Source: Paracyclopina nana (lineage: Eukaryota; Arthropoda; Copepoda; Cyclopoida; Cyclopettidae). From it: 64,000 bases of DNA. The DNA lies in contig JAGUCH010000003.1 in NCBI GenBank assembly GCA_019096065.1, forward strand, positions 5,332,001-5,396,000. Direction: 5' to 3'. Under the pieces are notes generated by a model. The model ran no database searches, had not been told where the DNA came from, and saw nothing but the letters and a program-made list of their open reading frames with translations. Of the stretch, positions 11,219-23,900 are shown one piece after another. Every line of letters begins with the position of its first letter. The stretch's first letter is position 1. The translations under genes and the position numbers were made by a program.

Positions 11219-11535
11219 TCTAACATTTGACGGTTTCGCCCTTTGTTTTCTGGCACTAGGAGAGCGCGGCGGTTTGTTTTGAACAATTTTGAGTTTTCGC
11301 GGAAAAATTCAACTCCCCGTTACGCAACCTCTTTTTGCGGCAAAACGGGAAAAAAAGTTAACTGAAGGAGAAAACACTAATTTGATGTAAGAAAATATTT
11401 AGTTTCGATTATGTAGCTTGCATCTTTATTGAGCTTGCGTCATTTCAACAGAAACAGGAGGAGCGCAGATTGGCAGTTTAATGTTAAAACAGTAATATCA
11501 CAGAATTAATGAATATTTACACTAAAATTCCATTT
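11219..11535. other. Intergenic between survivin start and Cadherin-87A end
   Basis: 317 bp holding the survivin 5' region and the Cadherin-87A 3' UTR. A minus-strand AATAAA at 11425-11430 can serve Cadherin-87A. Confidence 0.6.
11425..11430 (-). terminator. Poly(A) signal of Cadherin-87A
   Basis: AATAAA on the minus strand about 105 bp after the Cadherin-87A stop codon. Confidence 0.5.
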
Positions 11536-14500
11536 TTACATGAGATCAGCCACCAGCTCAGGCTCACCGTTTTGGTTTATAATCAAATTGGCCCTGCTGC
11601 CAGAGGCAAAATCGTTGCTGAATCTGCGAGCTATTCCTCCTAGGGGGGTACTGCTATGCACACCAGGCACTATAGGACCTGGGGGTGACCTCGGTGACAT
11701 CTTTTCAAGAGTGGCATAGTCTCTTTCGTGACCAGCTTCCACTAGCCCCAATAAACTCCTCCTGCGATTGGCAGGAGCAACCAAAGGAAACTTGTTGATG
11801 GTTGCATAAGCATTGCTGTTGGTTTCAAGATTTCCAAAAGCTGCAGAGGCCCTAGAAATGCTTCCAGGTCGTGATGTACCATTGCCATTTTGTGTTTGTG
11901 GAGTTTGTCCACTTATAACACTATTATCCTACAATAGATGGGAAATGTAACAACAGTTACAGAGCTAGCAATTAACATCACATACCTGATCGCTGAAAAC
12001 AGTCATCGTCAACTCCTGCTCCTCGTAGGCCTTGTACTTTTGGTCAATCCAGAGAGGGTTGTCAGTGCCACTTAAAGGACCACCATCAGGGCTGTCAATA
12101 ATAGAGGTTGGATTGTTGTAAATGCCTGTGCCTCCCATGGCACTTATGGGCCTGGACAATCCTGGAGACTCTGAGGAATGACACATCATTAGCAAACCAT
12201 AGACTTTTTGCATGCTATATAGCTTTAAAATGACTTACCTGGTGGGATCTTGTACGGCTTAGAAGCTTTGGCAGCTGCTGAGGCTAGAGCCCAATTTTTA
12301 ATGCAACAGCACAGAATGCTGAAAAGGATGACACCAATGAATAGGACAATAAGGAGTGCTATCAAGGCAGCCAAATTAGGGTCCAACGACTCTCCGAAGC
12401 CTGCTCGTGCTTTTTCAGAAGTGGTAGCAGCCGGGACTATCTTTTGAATGCCGGCTTCTACGTAGACTTTGGAGAGCGTATCGTAATTGGAGTCAACCAC
12501 CTCCACCACTTGAACTGGGTCGACAATAGTGTTTGTTTGGTCAACTACATGAATGTACATGTCAGTCATATCTCTTCTGAGACCATCGTCGGCACTGATG
12601 TGATACTTGATTTCATCTAGCACCACAGTGTTCCTCGTCACGTTCCTCAAAGCATTCATGATAGATCTCTTTTCTTTGTTGACTTGCATGGGTGGCATCG
12701 CGATTATAAGCTTGACAAGCTGGTTAGGCTCGTACACCCACAAATTTACAGTCGCCTTGGTTTTGTGTCTTGACAACGACTCTTTTGCTTCGATTTCAAT
12801 CACAAACTTGTCCTTGGTAAACTCAGTGACAAGGCTGGCCAAGACAAGCCTTCCAGTCTGCTCCATTTCAAAAGGTGATGGCACTAAGGATCCTGAGGAA
12901 ACGGTGGAACCTGATCTGAAGAGGTTCGATGTGCGAATGCTGTAACTGATTGTATTGGCATAACTCTCCACCTCGGCGTCTGGAGTTTCATCGGGATCAT
13001 GGGCTTCAGCATCCAGGATCAAATCTCCTATTTTGGCATCATAGGGTATTCCAATGTTGAAGACTTCTGCTTCGAACTGAGGGAGGTTGTCGTTTTTATC
13101 CTCAACAAACACGTGCACCATTATGACACTATTGTCCTCTCTAGGATCAGGAACTGGAGCAATGTCGCAAGTAGAGCCCTCGCAAACGAAGTCAGGATTG
13201 TTAGTGGTCTTCACTTGAAGGACATAATGGTCTCTTTCCTCTCTGTCCAGTGTCCTCTTCGTGTATATGTTTCCGTAGGTTTTGTCGATGCTAAACCATT
13301 TCCCATCATTACCATCAATGATGTAATAAAACACCCTTCCATTCTTGCCCTCATCTGGATCTTTGGCCTCAACCTTTCCTACCAAATATCCTGGCTTTTC
13401 CTCTTCTGGAACGGTGAATCGAACGTCTTCCAATTCATCGTCAAATGCTGGGTCGTGGTCATTAATGTCCTTGATCATAATTGTGACAAATCGAAGTGTC
13501 TCAAAGCTGACTGGAGTCCCGTGATCTTGGGCAACCAAGACGAGTTCATACCGATCCTTGAGCTCTCGATCGAATTTGGCTTTAGCTCTGACCTCACCGG
13601 TTTCAGGATCAATTGAAAATTCCTCAGTCTCCTCCACATTCTCGTTATTCATTTTGAAGTGATAGCTAACTCTGCCGTTGTCACGGTCACCGTTTCTGAA
13701 GCTGTCCCGATCTCTGGCATTCACTTTGAGGATCACAAAGTTAGTTATATCCTCCTCCTCCATAAGCTCCACAGTCTCATTTGGAGGTGGCTCGGGGACC
13801 CATTCAGGCTTGTGTGTATTGACATTTTCAACAGTGATAGCTATGATAGCCTGGTCTGGATTCTCCCAAGCTTGCACTTGTCCTCCCTCATCGTACACCT
13901 GAACGGTGAGCTCGAATGTTTGTCCATTTTGTCCCACAAATGAAGTGTTTGGATAAATGATTCCAGATTTTGGATTGATGGAAAAGAATTCCTCGTCATT
14001 CCCATCAACAATGAAGAAAAATAGCTCACCGTTGATGCCTTCGTCAGCATCTTCAGCTAACAATTGAATGATGGGCGACGGATCCGGGAAAAAGGGAATG
14101 TTGTCGACAATTGTTGCTGCATAAACTTTTTTGATGAACCTTGGAGCATTGTCATTTTCGTCAAGGATAGTGATGTTCAGGGGAACAATAGTGGTTCTTG
14201 GGTTGGGGGCAGAATCTTTGGCCACAATTTGGAGAGTAATCATTGAGTTTGATTCGCGATCAAGCAAATCAGGATTGACTACGGTGACAGTACCATCAAT
14301 CATATCAATGGCAAAGCCAGTATTTGAAAGGTCGTAGGTAACCTTGCCAAAATCGCCTTCATCTTTGTCCTGGGCAACAACTTGGGCCACAAATGTACCA
14401 GACAAGGAGTTTTCCGGGACTGCAACCGAGTACCCAGAGGGCTGCTCAAAAACTGGAGATTCGTCATTCAGATTTTCTATGTTAACCATCACAGTGGCCA

Positions 14501-17500
14501 TGGCTGACTTTTGAGGAACACCAGCGTCATAGACGGCCAGCTCGAAGGTTAGGTGCTTCGTGGCAAGAGCTTCATAATCAATTCTGTCAGTGATGAACAA
14601 GTCGCCAGTGTCTGGATCAATGTCATAGGGCCGTTTGTTTCTCGATGGGGCAATAATCTTGAATTTGTCAATGTTAGAGTCTGGATCAGAAGCTCTGAAC
14701 GTATGGACAATAGTCCCGTCTGGTTGTTCTTCAGGGATGGTGATGCTCAAAAAGGGATTTTGAAGCGTCCATGGTTCGGCAAAAACAGGAGGGAAATCGT
14801 TGATATCCACGATTGTGACCACCAAATGGCCATATCCAACTTGAACAGGGTCTGCGCTGAGATCAGAGAGAGACACTGTCATTGTCACACTTGCAGCCAC
14901 GCTTCTGTCGAGCTCCTCACTGACAAAGACCTCACCAGTGGTAGAGTTGATGCTGAAGAAGGCCTTGAATCGGCCATCATTGTCATTGACTTTTGACCCA
15001 TCCTTGTCAACAGCAGTAATCGGTTCAATCAGGTCAAAAACCAGGTTGTCATCAGTGACATCCGCGTCGGTTCCATTGAGGGTGATCACCAGCGATCCTA
15101 CGGGGGTGTTTTCGGTGATTTGAGCTCTCTGCGTGGCAGGGAAGAAATAAGGCTCCTTGTTGTTTTTGTTCATGACGCTGACAGTCAAAGTGGCAGTCCC
15201 AGAGAGTTGAGGAACACCACCATCAACAGCAATAACTTCAATGCTATAGCTGTCACGGCGGTCGTAGTCAAGTTGTCTATTCAATGTGATTTCACCGGTA
15301 GACTCGTCAATGGCGAAATCATCATAACCACCCTTTGAGATCCTGTAGTGAATTTCAGCATTTGGTCCAAAATCAGCATCAGTTGCCTGGACATTTTCAA
15401 TGGGAGTGCCAATTGGAGCCAGCTCTGGTACTGAAGACAAGTAGATTTGCTTCTCAAACACCGGTGATCGGTCGTTGACATCTTTGACAGCGATTTCAAC
15501 GCGTGCATTGTCAGAATTCTGAAAGTAGACACCACGCGTTGTGATTTTTTAAAACGGACAACCATTTTCATTAATAAAAGTCTCTCCTAAAGATTTCTCT
15601 TTTAGACTTTTACTAAGGGAACTCATTATTTACTCATTAAAACCGCGTAAACAACAGAGTTATCAACGGATTTTTAGGCTTCCGACCACCTTTTTAGCCA
15701 AAAACGACCACTTTTGCGACCACCATTTTTCAGGCTATTTCAAAAACGACCACTTTTCCGACCACCTACACAAAAACGGCCAAAACTCACACAATTTATG
15801 CATAAAATGTCCTTTTTTTATCTGCAAAGTCTTTTTGAGCAATGTTTGCTGTAAAAAATATGTCACTTAGGAAAATGTTTACAAGAAATCAGAATTTTTT
15901 TTTGATGTCGCATCTCTGAGCAAAAAAGTAGCCTTACTCATGAGAAGCTGTTTCTCATCTAATTTCATATTTCTATTGAGACCAATCTTATTTGCTAAGT
16001 TTATATATTTTAGATTACTTCCCAAAGGAAAAAATGTGCAATTTTAAATTGGAATTTTGGTCCTTTTTTGTCTAAAAGTGCCTATTTTTAGCTAGTTTTG
16101 GTCAGTTTCAAAAACGACCACTTTTCCGACCACCGACCACCAATTTTTTTTCCGACCAAAGTCAGTCAAAAACGACCACTTTGGTCGTTTCCGACCACCG
16201 TTGATAACTCTGGTAAACAACCACCGCACTGTCGCTTGCAGAAGCATACTCATTTTGGTCAAATGTTGGAGAAAAATGCCACAAAGAATAAAATTGGAAT
16301 ATCTTTTGTCTGTGCTATGAGTCGGTGCTTACCTCGCCATCTGAAACCTCAACTGAGAGCCGAATCAGGTCGGTTGGAATGTTGTCAAGTCTCAACCCGT
16401 TTCTTTGCCTAACTGAGATCTCGCCTGAGAGTCTGTTGAGTGCGAAAAGATTGTTGGTGTTCCCATCTACGATGTTATACCGCAAAATAGACGATTCATC
16501 CTTGTCCTCAGCCTTGACAAACAGCTCTGGATCAAACACTGATTCGCCCTCATTAATACTAAGGTAAGATGAATGAATTATAATTGGCCTTCCCATGCCT
16601 AATCCAATTTTAAGAGTCAAGCTATTTACCTTGCTTTATAAACACGCTGTGCGAACTTTGGAGGATTGTCATTGGCATCCGCCACGCTGATCCTCAAGTT
16701 GACCACAGTTTTCCTTCCCTCTCCGTTATTGTCAGTGGCAGAATAGCTCAAGTAGTATGCTTGGACTGTCTCATAGTCCATGCAGTTTTCCAAGCAACTG
16801 GCCACGGTGATTCTCCCATCGATTGGGTCCACGTTGAAGAGTTCAGCTCCTGTTCCAGAGAGTTGATATCTGATGCCTTGTGTGCCAAAGTCTCCAGAAT
16901 CACGATCCTCAGCCACTATCGTAATCACTTCAGTCCCCTCTGGAGCTGACTCGGACACCAAGGCTGTGTAGGAGTCTTTGGTGAATTCTGGACTATTATC
17001 GTTGAGATCAAGCACCTCAACTGTCACACTGGCAGTTGATGACAGCTTTCCTCCAGTAGCTTCCTTGGCTTCAACCAGCAGCAAAAATTTGCGCTCATTC
17101 GCGTTCTCATAGTCCAAGTTTTGCGAGTTGACCTTGAGTGAAATGGCAGAATGACCAGTGGCTCTTGCTGGTTCCACCGTAAATTTGCCATTGGGATCAC
17201 CACCCACGAGTGAGACGTCAAAAACAGCATTTGGAGCTGTGTCCAGGTCCTTGACTTCGATATTCAGGTTAGCCAGAGGAGTTCCAAAGGGGACATTTTC
17301 AAGCAGCGTTACGTAGTATTCTGGTTTGTTGAAGAGGGGTGGTTCATCATTCACGTCCCGAATGGTTATTGTGACATCTGCAGTTGAGCTGGTAACTTCA
17401 TCGTCACTTCGGGGAATGCCATTGACAAGCTCCGAGGCTCTGACTCGAAGCATTAGCACTCCGCCCGAAGAAGGTCCGAGCGTCTCCCTGTCTATTGGTC

Positions 17501-19083
17501 GGTCAATAGTTATGTCTCCTTTTGTGTTGTCAATGCTAAAGTAGTTGTTAGGGTTTTCATCCAAACTGTAGTAGATCCTCCTTGGTTGTCCAGAGTCACC
17601 GTCTTTCGCCTTGACTGTGAGAACTTTGGTACCCACTGGGTCATCTTCGCTAATAATGCCCGTTAAGGAGCCCATGAAGAATGGAGGTGTATTTTGGACA
17701 TCGATCACAGTGAAGATAATCTCTGATGTGACCTCGAATCTTCCATCTTTGACCACAAGAGGAAGCCGATAAAGTTGCTTCGTCCTGTCGTATTTAAAAA
17801 TGAGAAATAAGTTAAAGCCAACCTTTCATATCGCGCGGAGCGGAGGACGCCGAAGGGTCAAATGCGCTGTGAAGCGTTGTCAAGAAAAAGAGTTTGATAT
17901 GGATGGTTATGAAAAGAGAAAAAATGCTCAAAATTCAGCAACCTCGAAAATTTCTCATTTCTTAATTTAAAAATTCTTCCTTCAGTGAAATGACTTTCCT
18001 TTCTTAGCAAGGGTAGCAAGTAATAGCATTGGACACCTACATTGGCCCAAGAAAGCTGAATAGTAACCCTCATTTGAATTAGTCAGAATGCAAGGAAGGA
18101 CATGAAGTTAAATGAGGGTTTCTTTCAAATCCCTCTTTTATCTGAGAAATGTGTAAATTAGTTAAAACTAGGCTAATTCCAAATCTCTAGCGAAATTACA
18201 ACGGCCTTTGCTGACTACAATAAGGAAATAAGTACTTCTAATTGTCTGCATAACAAACTCGGGCCTCAATTACTTTATTGCACTTGAAGCCGAACTCAGA
18301 ATCTTTCCCTAATTTACGTATATACACTCAGAACGCAATGCAGTGAACTTCTGAGCTCACATTTTCGTAGCACACGCACATAAAGCAATTTCCGTTGTTT
18401 ATCGTGCGAAGATCATAAAATCGGACGGATAATAAGGCATAGTACTCTTACCGGTAGTCTAACGACTTTTTCAAAACCACCGATCCTCTGAACATGTCAT
18501 GGTCAGTTTCCAGCCTTCTTGGTTGGATGTCAAAGGCGTCGCAAATGCCCTCTTCATATCCCTCTCTGGGCACGCACTGCACATCCAGCACATCCCCCAC
18601 TAAATCCTTGTCGGTCACTTCTAGAGCCTGAAACACCGTGGATCCCACGGGTGTGTCTTCCGCTATCAAGGCTTTGTACGGCAGCCCTCGGAACACTGGC
18701 TCGTTGTCGTTTTCATCCAGGATGAGCACTGAAATTGGGATGGTGACCACATTCGGTGGCTGACCGCCTTCCTGAGGCTCGTCTTCTATGGTCACTTTGA
18801 GCCTCACTTCGTTGCGCTCCACGTTTTCTCTGTCAATGTCTTTGACCACTTTGACTGCGCCAGTGATGGGGTCAACGGACAGCAGGTCTGTTTCGCTGAG
18901 GCCATACCTCACCCTGGAGCCCTCAGGGTCTTCCCCTTTGAGGGTGTAAATGATTGAGCCCACAGGAGTGTTTTCCTTGATCGTGTGCTGGTTCATGTTG
19001 TCCACAAAGACAGGGGCCAAATTGAGGGCCTGCGCGGGGCCTGTAAAGGCCAACAAAAGGCCGATGACAAGCGCCACCGTCAT
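11536..19083 (-). CDS. Cad87A: Cadherin-87A orthologue, multi-repeat adhesion cadherin
   Basis: Six exons on the minus strand (19083-18452, 17784-16630, 16558-16333, 15518-12239, 12170-11986, 11928-11536) join in frame to 1,956 aa, close to Drosophila Cad87A (about 1,975). A signal peptide (MTVALVIGLLLAFTGPAQA) precedes a long run of cadherin repeats, recognised by repeated DxNDNxP/DENDN linkers and LDRE motifs that bind calcium. One TM segment follows (LAALIALLIVLFIGVILFSI). The cytoplasmic tail keeps NPLWIDQKYKAYEEQELTM, nearly identical in pattern to fly Cad87A, and there is no beta-catenin-type tail. Role: calcium-dependent adhesion at the plasma membrane of epithelia. Introns are short except 17785-18451 (667 bp) and 15519-16332 (814 bp); the latter holds a hAT-type element. 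Confidence 0.96.
15655..16212. mobile_element. Non-autonomous hAT-type DNA transposon (MITE) in a Cadherin-87A intron
   Basis: A 558-bp element with perfect 15-bp terminal inverted repeats (CAGAGTTATCAACGG left, CCGTTGATAACTCTG right). It is flanked by identical 8-bp target-site duplications GTAAACAA at 15647-15654 and 16213-16220. An 8-bp duplication and a CAG-type terminus are hAT hallmarks. It encodes no transposase. Both ends carry several copies of AAACGACCACTTT and CCGACCACC; a 29-bp stretch at 15738-15766 recurs exactly, in the same orientation, at 16106-16134. These subterminal copies may be transposase-binding sites. Perfect TIRs and TSDs suggest a recent insertion. It accounts for most of an 814-bp intron. 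Confidence 0.9.
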
Positions 19084-20958
19084 CCCGGCTGCCGTTGAGT
19101 TTTGGGTGTGGATTATTGGAGCAGCAGCAGCAGAGCCAACATGGCTGGACTTTTACCTGCCCAAGAAGAGGAAGAAAATTGTTGCCTTTGGAGTGATCCC
19201 GGACCGGCAACTTACACAACTACCTGATCCCTTCTGCTGCCTCGTAACGGTATAGAGCGCTCTCATGCCAAAACTGTTCAGAGAACCTCAAGCTAAGAAG
19301 CTCTAGCTGCACAGTGGGTGAAATCTTCACGCGCGTCTCGTCAACAGCTCGATCCTCGCTGGTTTTTCACCACTTGATGGCCCCCGGTGTGAATGCATGG
19401 TACACTTCTTCGTGTGTGGAGGTGTGTATGAGGAAGAAGAATGTGTGTAGATCCAACTTACTGCGAGATGATCTCAATGTGAGAAATTCTTCGAAAAATA
19501 ATGCAGTTAGCATATGTTGCACTCTGGGAAGAAGTGAGGCGGTTCTTTTCTTTTTAGCCGTTTTTTGACTCCATGTGTGCCATTGTGGTTGGGCATTTCA
19601 AGCTTAGGTTTGTGTGTAAGGAACAAGTTTTATCAGTGTCATGAGATTGCATTTGCTGTATAATGATACTCCACCTCGAAAAGTTCAGAGACATGTAATT
19701 AAAATTCCAAGCTTTTCCGCAAGCCCAGCATACTTATGATGCAGGTTTAAAGCAGGCTAATAGCGGTGAAAATGTAAATCTTGGGCCTCGATCTGAATCA
19801 AATCGTGCCATCTTGAATAATTGAAACTGGTAGATTTTTTCTCCTCCGAATCACGTTCGAATTATGTAAGCAGCCATTAGGACATCACGATATAGCCTAT
19901 GCCACACATTTTCTCCAATGCGCATCGCTTAACACGGCATTTTGAAGAGAAAAAAAAATTTCTAAATGCCATTATTGCTACTTTTTCAAAGCACTAGGGG
20001 ATGTTGCTTATGAGGTCAGAATGAGTGTGCGCATTTTTAACTTTCACTGAATTCTTAGTAGTAAATACGTATGGGGTGTCCCGCATAATTGACTTCCCTG
20101 CCATTGTTGTGCTGATGAGCTGTGCCTATTGTGAATTGAACTTGGCACGATGGGCCAGCATGACCTGAATTTTCCAACCCTTCTTTAGGGCGTTCGCAAG
20201 TAGCGCTTTTTTAGGGGCGAAAAATGACTGCATAATGACCCTAAGAGTTAAGTCATGCCGGTATATTTTTCAACTGCTATTTGATAGCCAGAATTTTTCT
20301 AATTTTCCGCTCTCCTGCTTGCATCAAAATTATATAGTCCTCGAATTCTTGCATCACTTTCAATTTTTTGTGGGCTAGATTGATGGGGGGCTCATGGTGT
20401 AGAACAACACTTATCATAAATGCGTTTATTTGGCGCTAGACTCTTTGCACACCGCACGTGAAAAATAAAAAAACTGGTCTATAATGCTATGATTTCTAAT
20501 TGGAAGATCGTCATGCCGAAAATGTGGAAAAAAGTTGTGTTTCAACAATACAAGAATTTTGTGGTTACACTTGAGATTTTCTCACGTGTGAAGACCAAGA
20601 TTTATGAAAAACATCGTATGCTTTTTTTGGCTGTGGAAATAATGCATCATGGATCGAAATTTCGGCATCCATCACGCAAATCAGCCATCATCATTCCTTG
20701 TTTATAACGCGAGTCGGTATCCTTAATTTGATTTCTTTTTACCCCTCTGACGCAATGGAAAGTTATCCGCACTCATTGCCCAAAATATCGTGATTTATTT
20801 GCCAGAGCTAATTAGGAAAGCAATACATCTGAAAGCCCCGCCCACCTGTGAAACTGCATCAATGCTTGTCGCGTGTAACAGCGTGCAATGCATGTGGGAT
20901 TTTTGGCATACGTTCAAGAGCAAGCTCATTTTGACAACTCCTTCAGCCTTATAGCTTC
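19084..20958. other. Intergenic 1.9 kb between divergent Cadherin-87A and the ZAD zinc-finger gene
   Basis: Must hold the Cadherin-87A promoter and the start region of the zinc-finger gene. Short ORFs at 19314-19568 and 20489-20707 show no recognisable motif. No RNA gene or repeat was recognised. Confidence 0.6.
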
Positions 20959-23900
20959 ATGGGTTCCCCTGTGAAAGTCAATTTTCAAAACGGATCCAAA
21001 AAGCTTATCCCAGATCATGATGATGCCACGACCATCTGCCGCATTTGTGGGAAATCCATCACCAGCCCCAGTGATTCTATTGACATTTTCAGTGATCAAG
21101 GCGTGAAACTTCAAGTGCTAGACAAGCTCCAATTCTGCTTCACTCCTCAGGTAAGAGAAAGCCATGTATTATTTTTTAGCTATGATAAAAATATTGCCAA
21201 TTGACAGCGTCACGCAAAGTTTAAGTTTTGGGTCAATAAATCAGTTTCCATTATTAAAATAGCGTGCATGCTGCAGCTGATCTGTCATGCACTTATACAG
21301 TTGCTCGTCATGTAGACAGGCAACAGCTAACCTTATCAATTTTGTCGTATCTACGTGGAGAAGTACCCATTTCATCACATAAACATATATAAAAAGCAAG
21401 AAAATGACTTTGACTGAGTCAACTTGGAATGAAATCGATGGAGCTATCAAGAGTCAAGTTACTGCAGTCGTGATTGGATGTGGTCAGAGAGGCTCCAATT
21501 ATGCACGATTGGCCGTAGAAATGCCAAGTTGGCTTAAGATAGTGGCCGTTGCTGATCCATTGAAGCACAGAAGAGAAAGAGTGGCCAAATCTGTCGGACT
21601 GAAAGATCCCTGCAAAATCGCTCGAGATTGGAGCACTTTGGCTGAAATGGATAAATTAGCAGATTGTGCCTTTATCTGTACTCAAGATCAGATGCACAAG
21701 GCTCCTGCCATGTCTTTTGCTCAGAAAGGGTACCATTTGTTGCTCGAAAAGCCAATGGCGGTCGATGAAAAGGCAAGTTACAGGGTGCTATCATAGTTTC
21801 AATAAGTTTATTATTCGTCTCAGGAGTGTGAAGAGATAGCAAATACGTGCAAAGCCTCTGGAGTCATGATGGCAGTTTGTCACGTGTTGAGATACTTTCC
21901 TCCAGGTGCTTATTTATAATTACATATTATAATAACATTAAGCACTTTTTATAATTACATTTTATAATTAATGATATAAATATATCTTCTTATTTCAATA
22001 AGCTTAACGCTTTAACTTCCCATAGTGATAAAAATTCGGGAAATTATTGATCAAGGACTGATCGGAGAAGTGGTGACGATTGATCATAGGGAAAACATTC
22101 TTTGGTGGCATTTCGCACATAGTTTTGTGCGTGGAAACTGGAGGAACACTTCAACATCTACGTTTTCGTTGCTGGCCAAAAGCTGCCACGACATCGACTT
22201 GATCATGTTTTGGATGGGAGACAAGAAATGCACCAAAATACATAGCTTTGGGAGCTTGAAGCACTTTGCACCTTCAGAAGCACCTGCCAATGCTGGCAAA
22301 AGATGCTTTGATTGTCCGGAAACTGTCGAGAGAGCATGTCCTTATTCGGCTAAGAAAATTTACCTAGAAAGGTTAAAATTACTTTTATACTAAAAAGAAA
22401 AAGTAAAGTGCATTGGACGAATGCTAGATATCAGACCGAGGTTCCCAAATGGCCAATGTCTGTTGTGTGTGATATCGAGGATCACCCAAATGGCTATCAG
22501 CAAGCATTGAAGGAAGCTTTGGTTGAAGGACCCTATGGTAGGTGTGTCTACGATTGTGACAATGATGTTGTGGATCACCAGGTTGTGTCTATGGAATTTG
22601 GCTCCAAAGCTACGGCTAGCTTCACCATGAATGCTTTCACCAAGAACATTTGCAGAGAAACGCGGATTTGTGGAACTAAGTAGAGTCAATCATATGCTAC
22701 TAAAATTATGCAGCATAAAATGTTTCATAATCTAATTAGAGGAGAGCTGAGATGGGACGGCAGTGAAAAAGGGCCAATCGTCGTGTATGATTTTTCAACC
22801 AGCAAAGAGCAAGAAATCTTTCCGGACAGAATTGTGCCAGCTGGATCCAAGCTGACAAATCATGGAGGAGCCGATTTTTTTCTATTGACCACGTTTTTGA
22901 AGGCTGTGGCAAATAATGATCCTTCCTTGATATCTTCCGGAATTGACGATTCATTACGAAGCCACAAGCTCGTGTTTGCTGCTGAAAAGTCCAGACTTAA
23001 TGGAACCATAGAAAGTGTAGACATTTAAAGCAGCAAAACTACTCTCCAATAAACTCCGTGACTGACGTTTGTTAGGGCTGAGCTTTCTTAGTTCCCAGAA
23101 ATGTGTTGTCTGATTTTAAGTTCTTTAAGCCCATTTTTAATTGTTTCAGGTTCTCGATGTTGCAGAACACGACAAACTGCCGAAGAGCATTTGCGAGCTG
23201 TGTTGTTGCGCTTTGCACAATACATATGCAAATGCGAAAAAAATCCAGCAATTTCAACAATCTCTCAAAGAAAAATTTGCTGTGAGCCAATTCTTTAGAA
23301 TGATCCCCCAACAAAATATGACGTTGCATCCATTTCAGAAATCAAATCATGAATCAACTTCCCCTCCGAAAATAGCATTCCAACAAGAAAATAAGCCACT
23401 GCAACGTCCCACTCATCTGAGTTTGCAGGATATTTTTTCCCACCATGATGAACCCCAATCAACAGCTTTGAATGTCAAGTCTAATAAATTGGACCTGCCT
23501 GCTAAAGCTACCAATGCCGAGCTGCTGAGCACACCCGAAGGTCCTGATCCAGATGCTCCTAGCGCGAATAGCGAGGACTTTAAAATCCAAGATATTTTGA
23601 TGTTTCCTCAGCAACAGCAAGTCGCCAATAATACTCCTGCATTAATAAGCCCCAAAAATGCAGAACTTTTAATTCCTACTTCCACTAAAATGATCTCAAT
23701 TGCGAATACAAGCAGTGACAGCTTTATAGGTAAAAATCCCCATCCTCAATTTTTGTAGCTGAGTAATAACTTTTTTTTCTGGTTGAAGGACAAAGTAGCA
23801 ACTCCATTGCTGCTGCAATAACTTGGGGCGAGCATGAGCTATTTCCCTCTGGCTCAGCATTAATGACTACGGCCTCCATCACGTCAACTTTGAAGGATTA

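Noticed and set aside
12999-13616. 205-codon plus-strand ORF antisense to Cadherin-87A
   Set aside because: A mirror of a long coding exon; no motif and no transcript signals.
15576-15611. 8-bp inverted repeat AAAAGTCT/AGACTTTT just left of the hAT element
   Set aside because: It lies outside the TSD-bounded element, is AT-rich and short, and needs no explanation beyond chance.
16098-16412. 104-codon plus-strand ORF across the right end of the hAT element
   Set aside because: It reads through the subterminal repeats and into antisense cadherin exon sequence; not a transposase.
19841-19875. GTTCGAATT word that recalls a tRNA B box
   Set aside because: No matching A box, acceptor stem or cloverleaf can be drawn around it.
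22404-22427. Alternative acceptor giving a 32-nt intron in the oxidoreductase
   Set aside because: It also keeps frame but is far below the usual minimum intron length; the acceptor at 22427 gives a 56-nt intron and a better family match.
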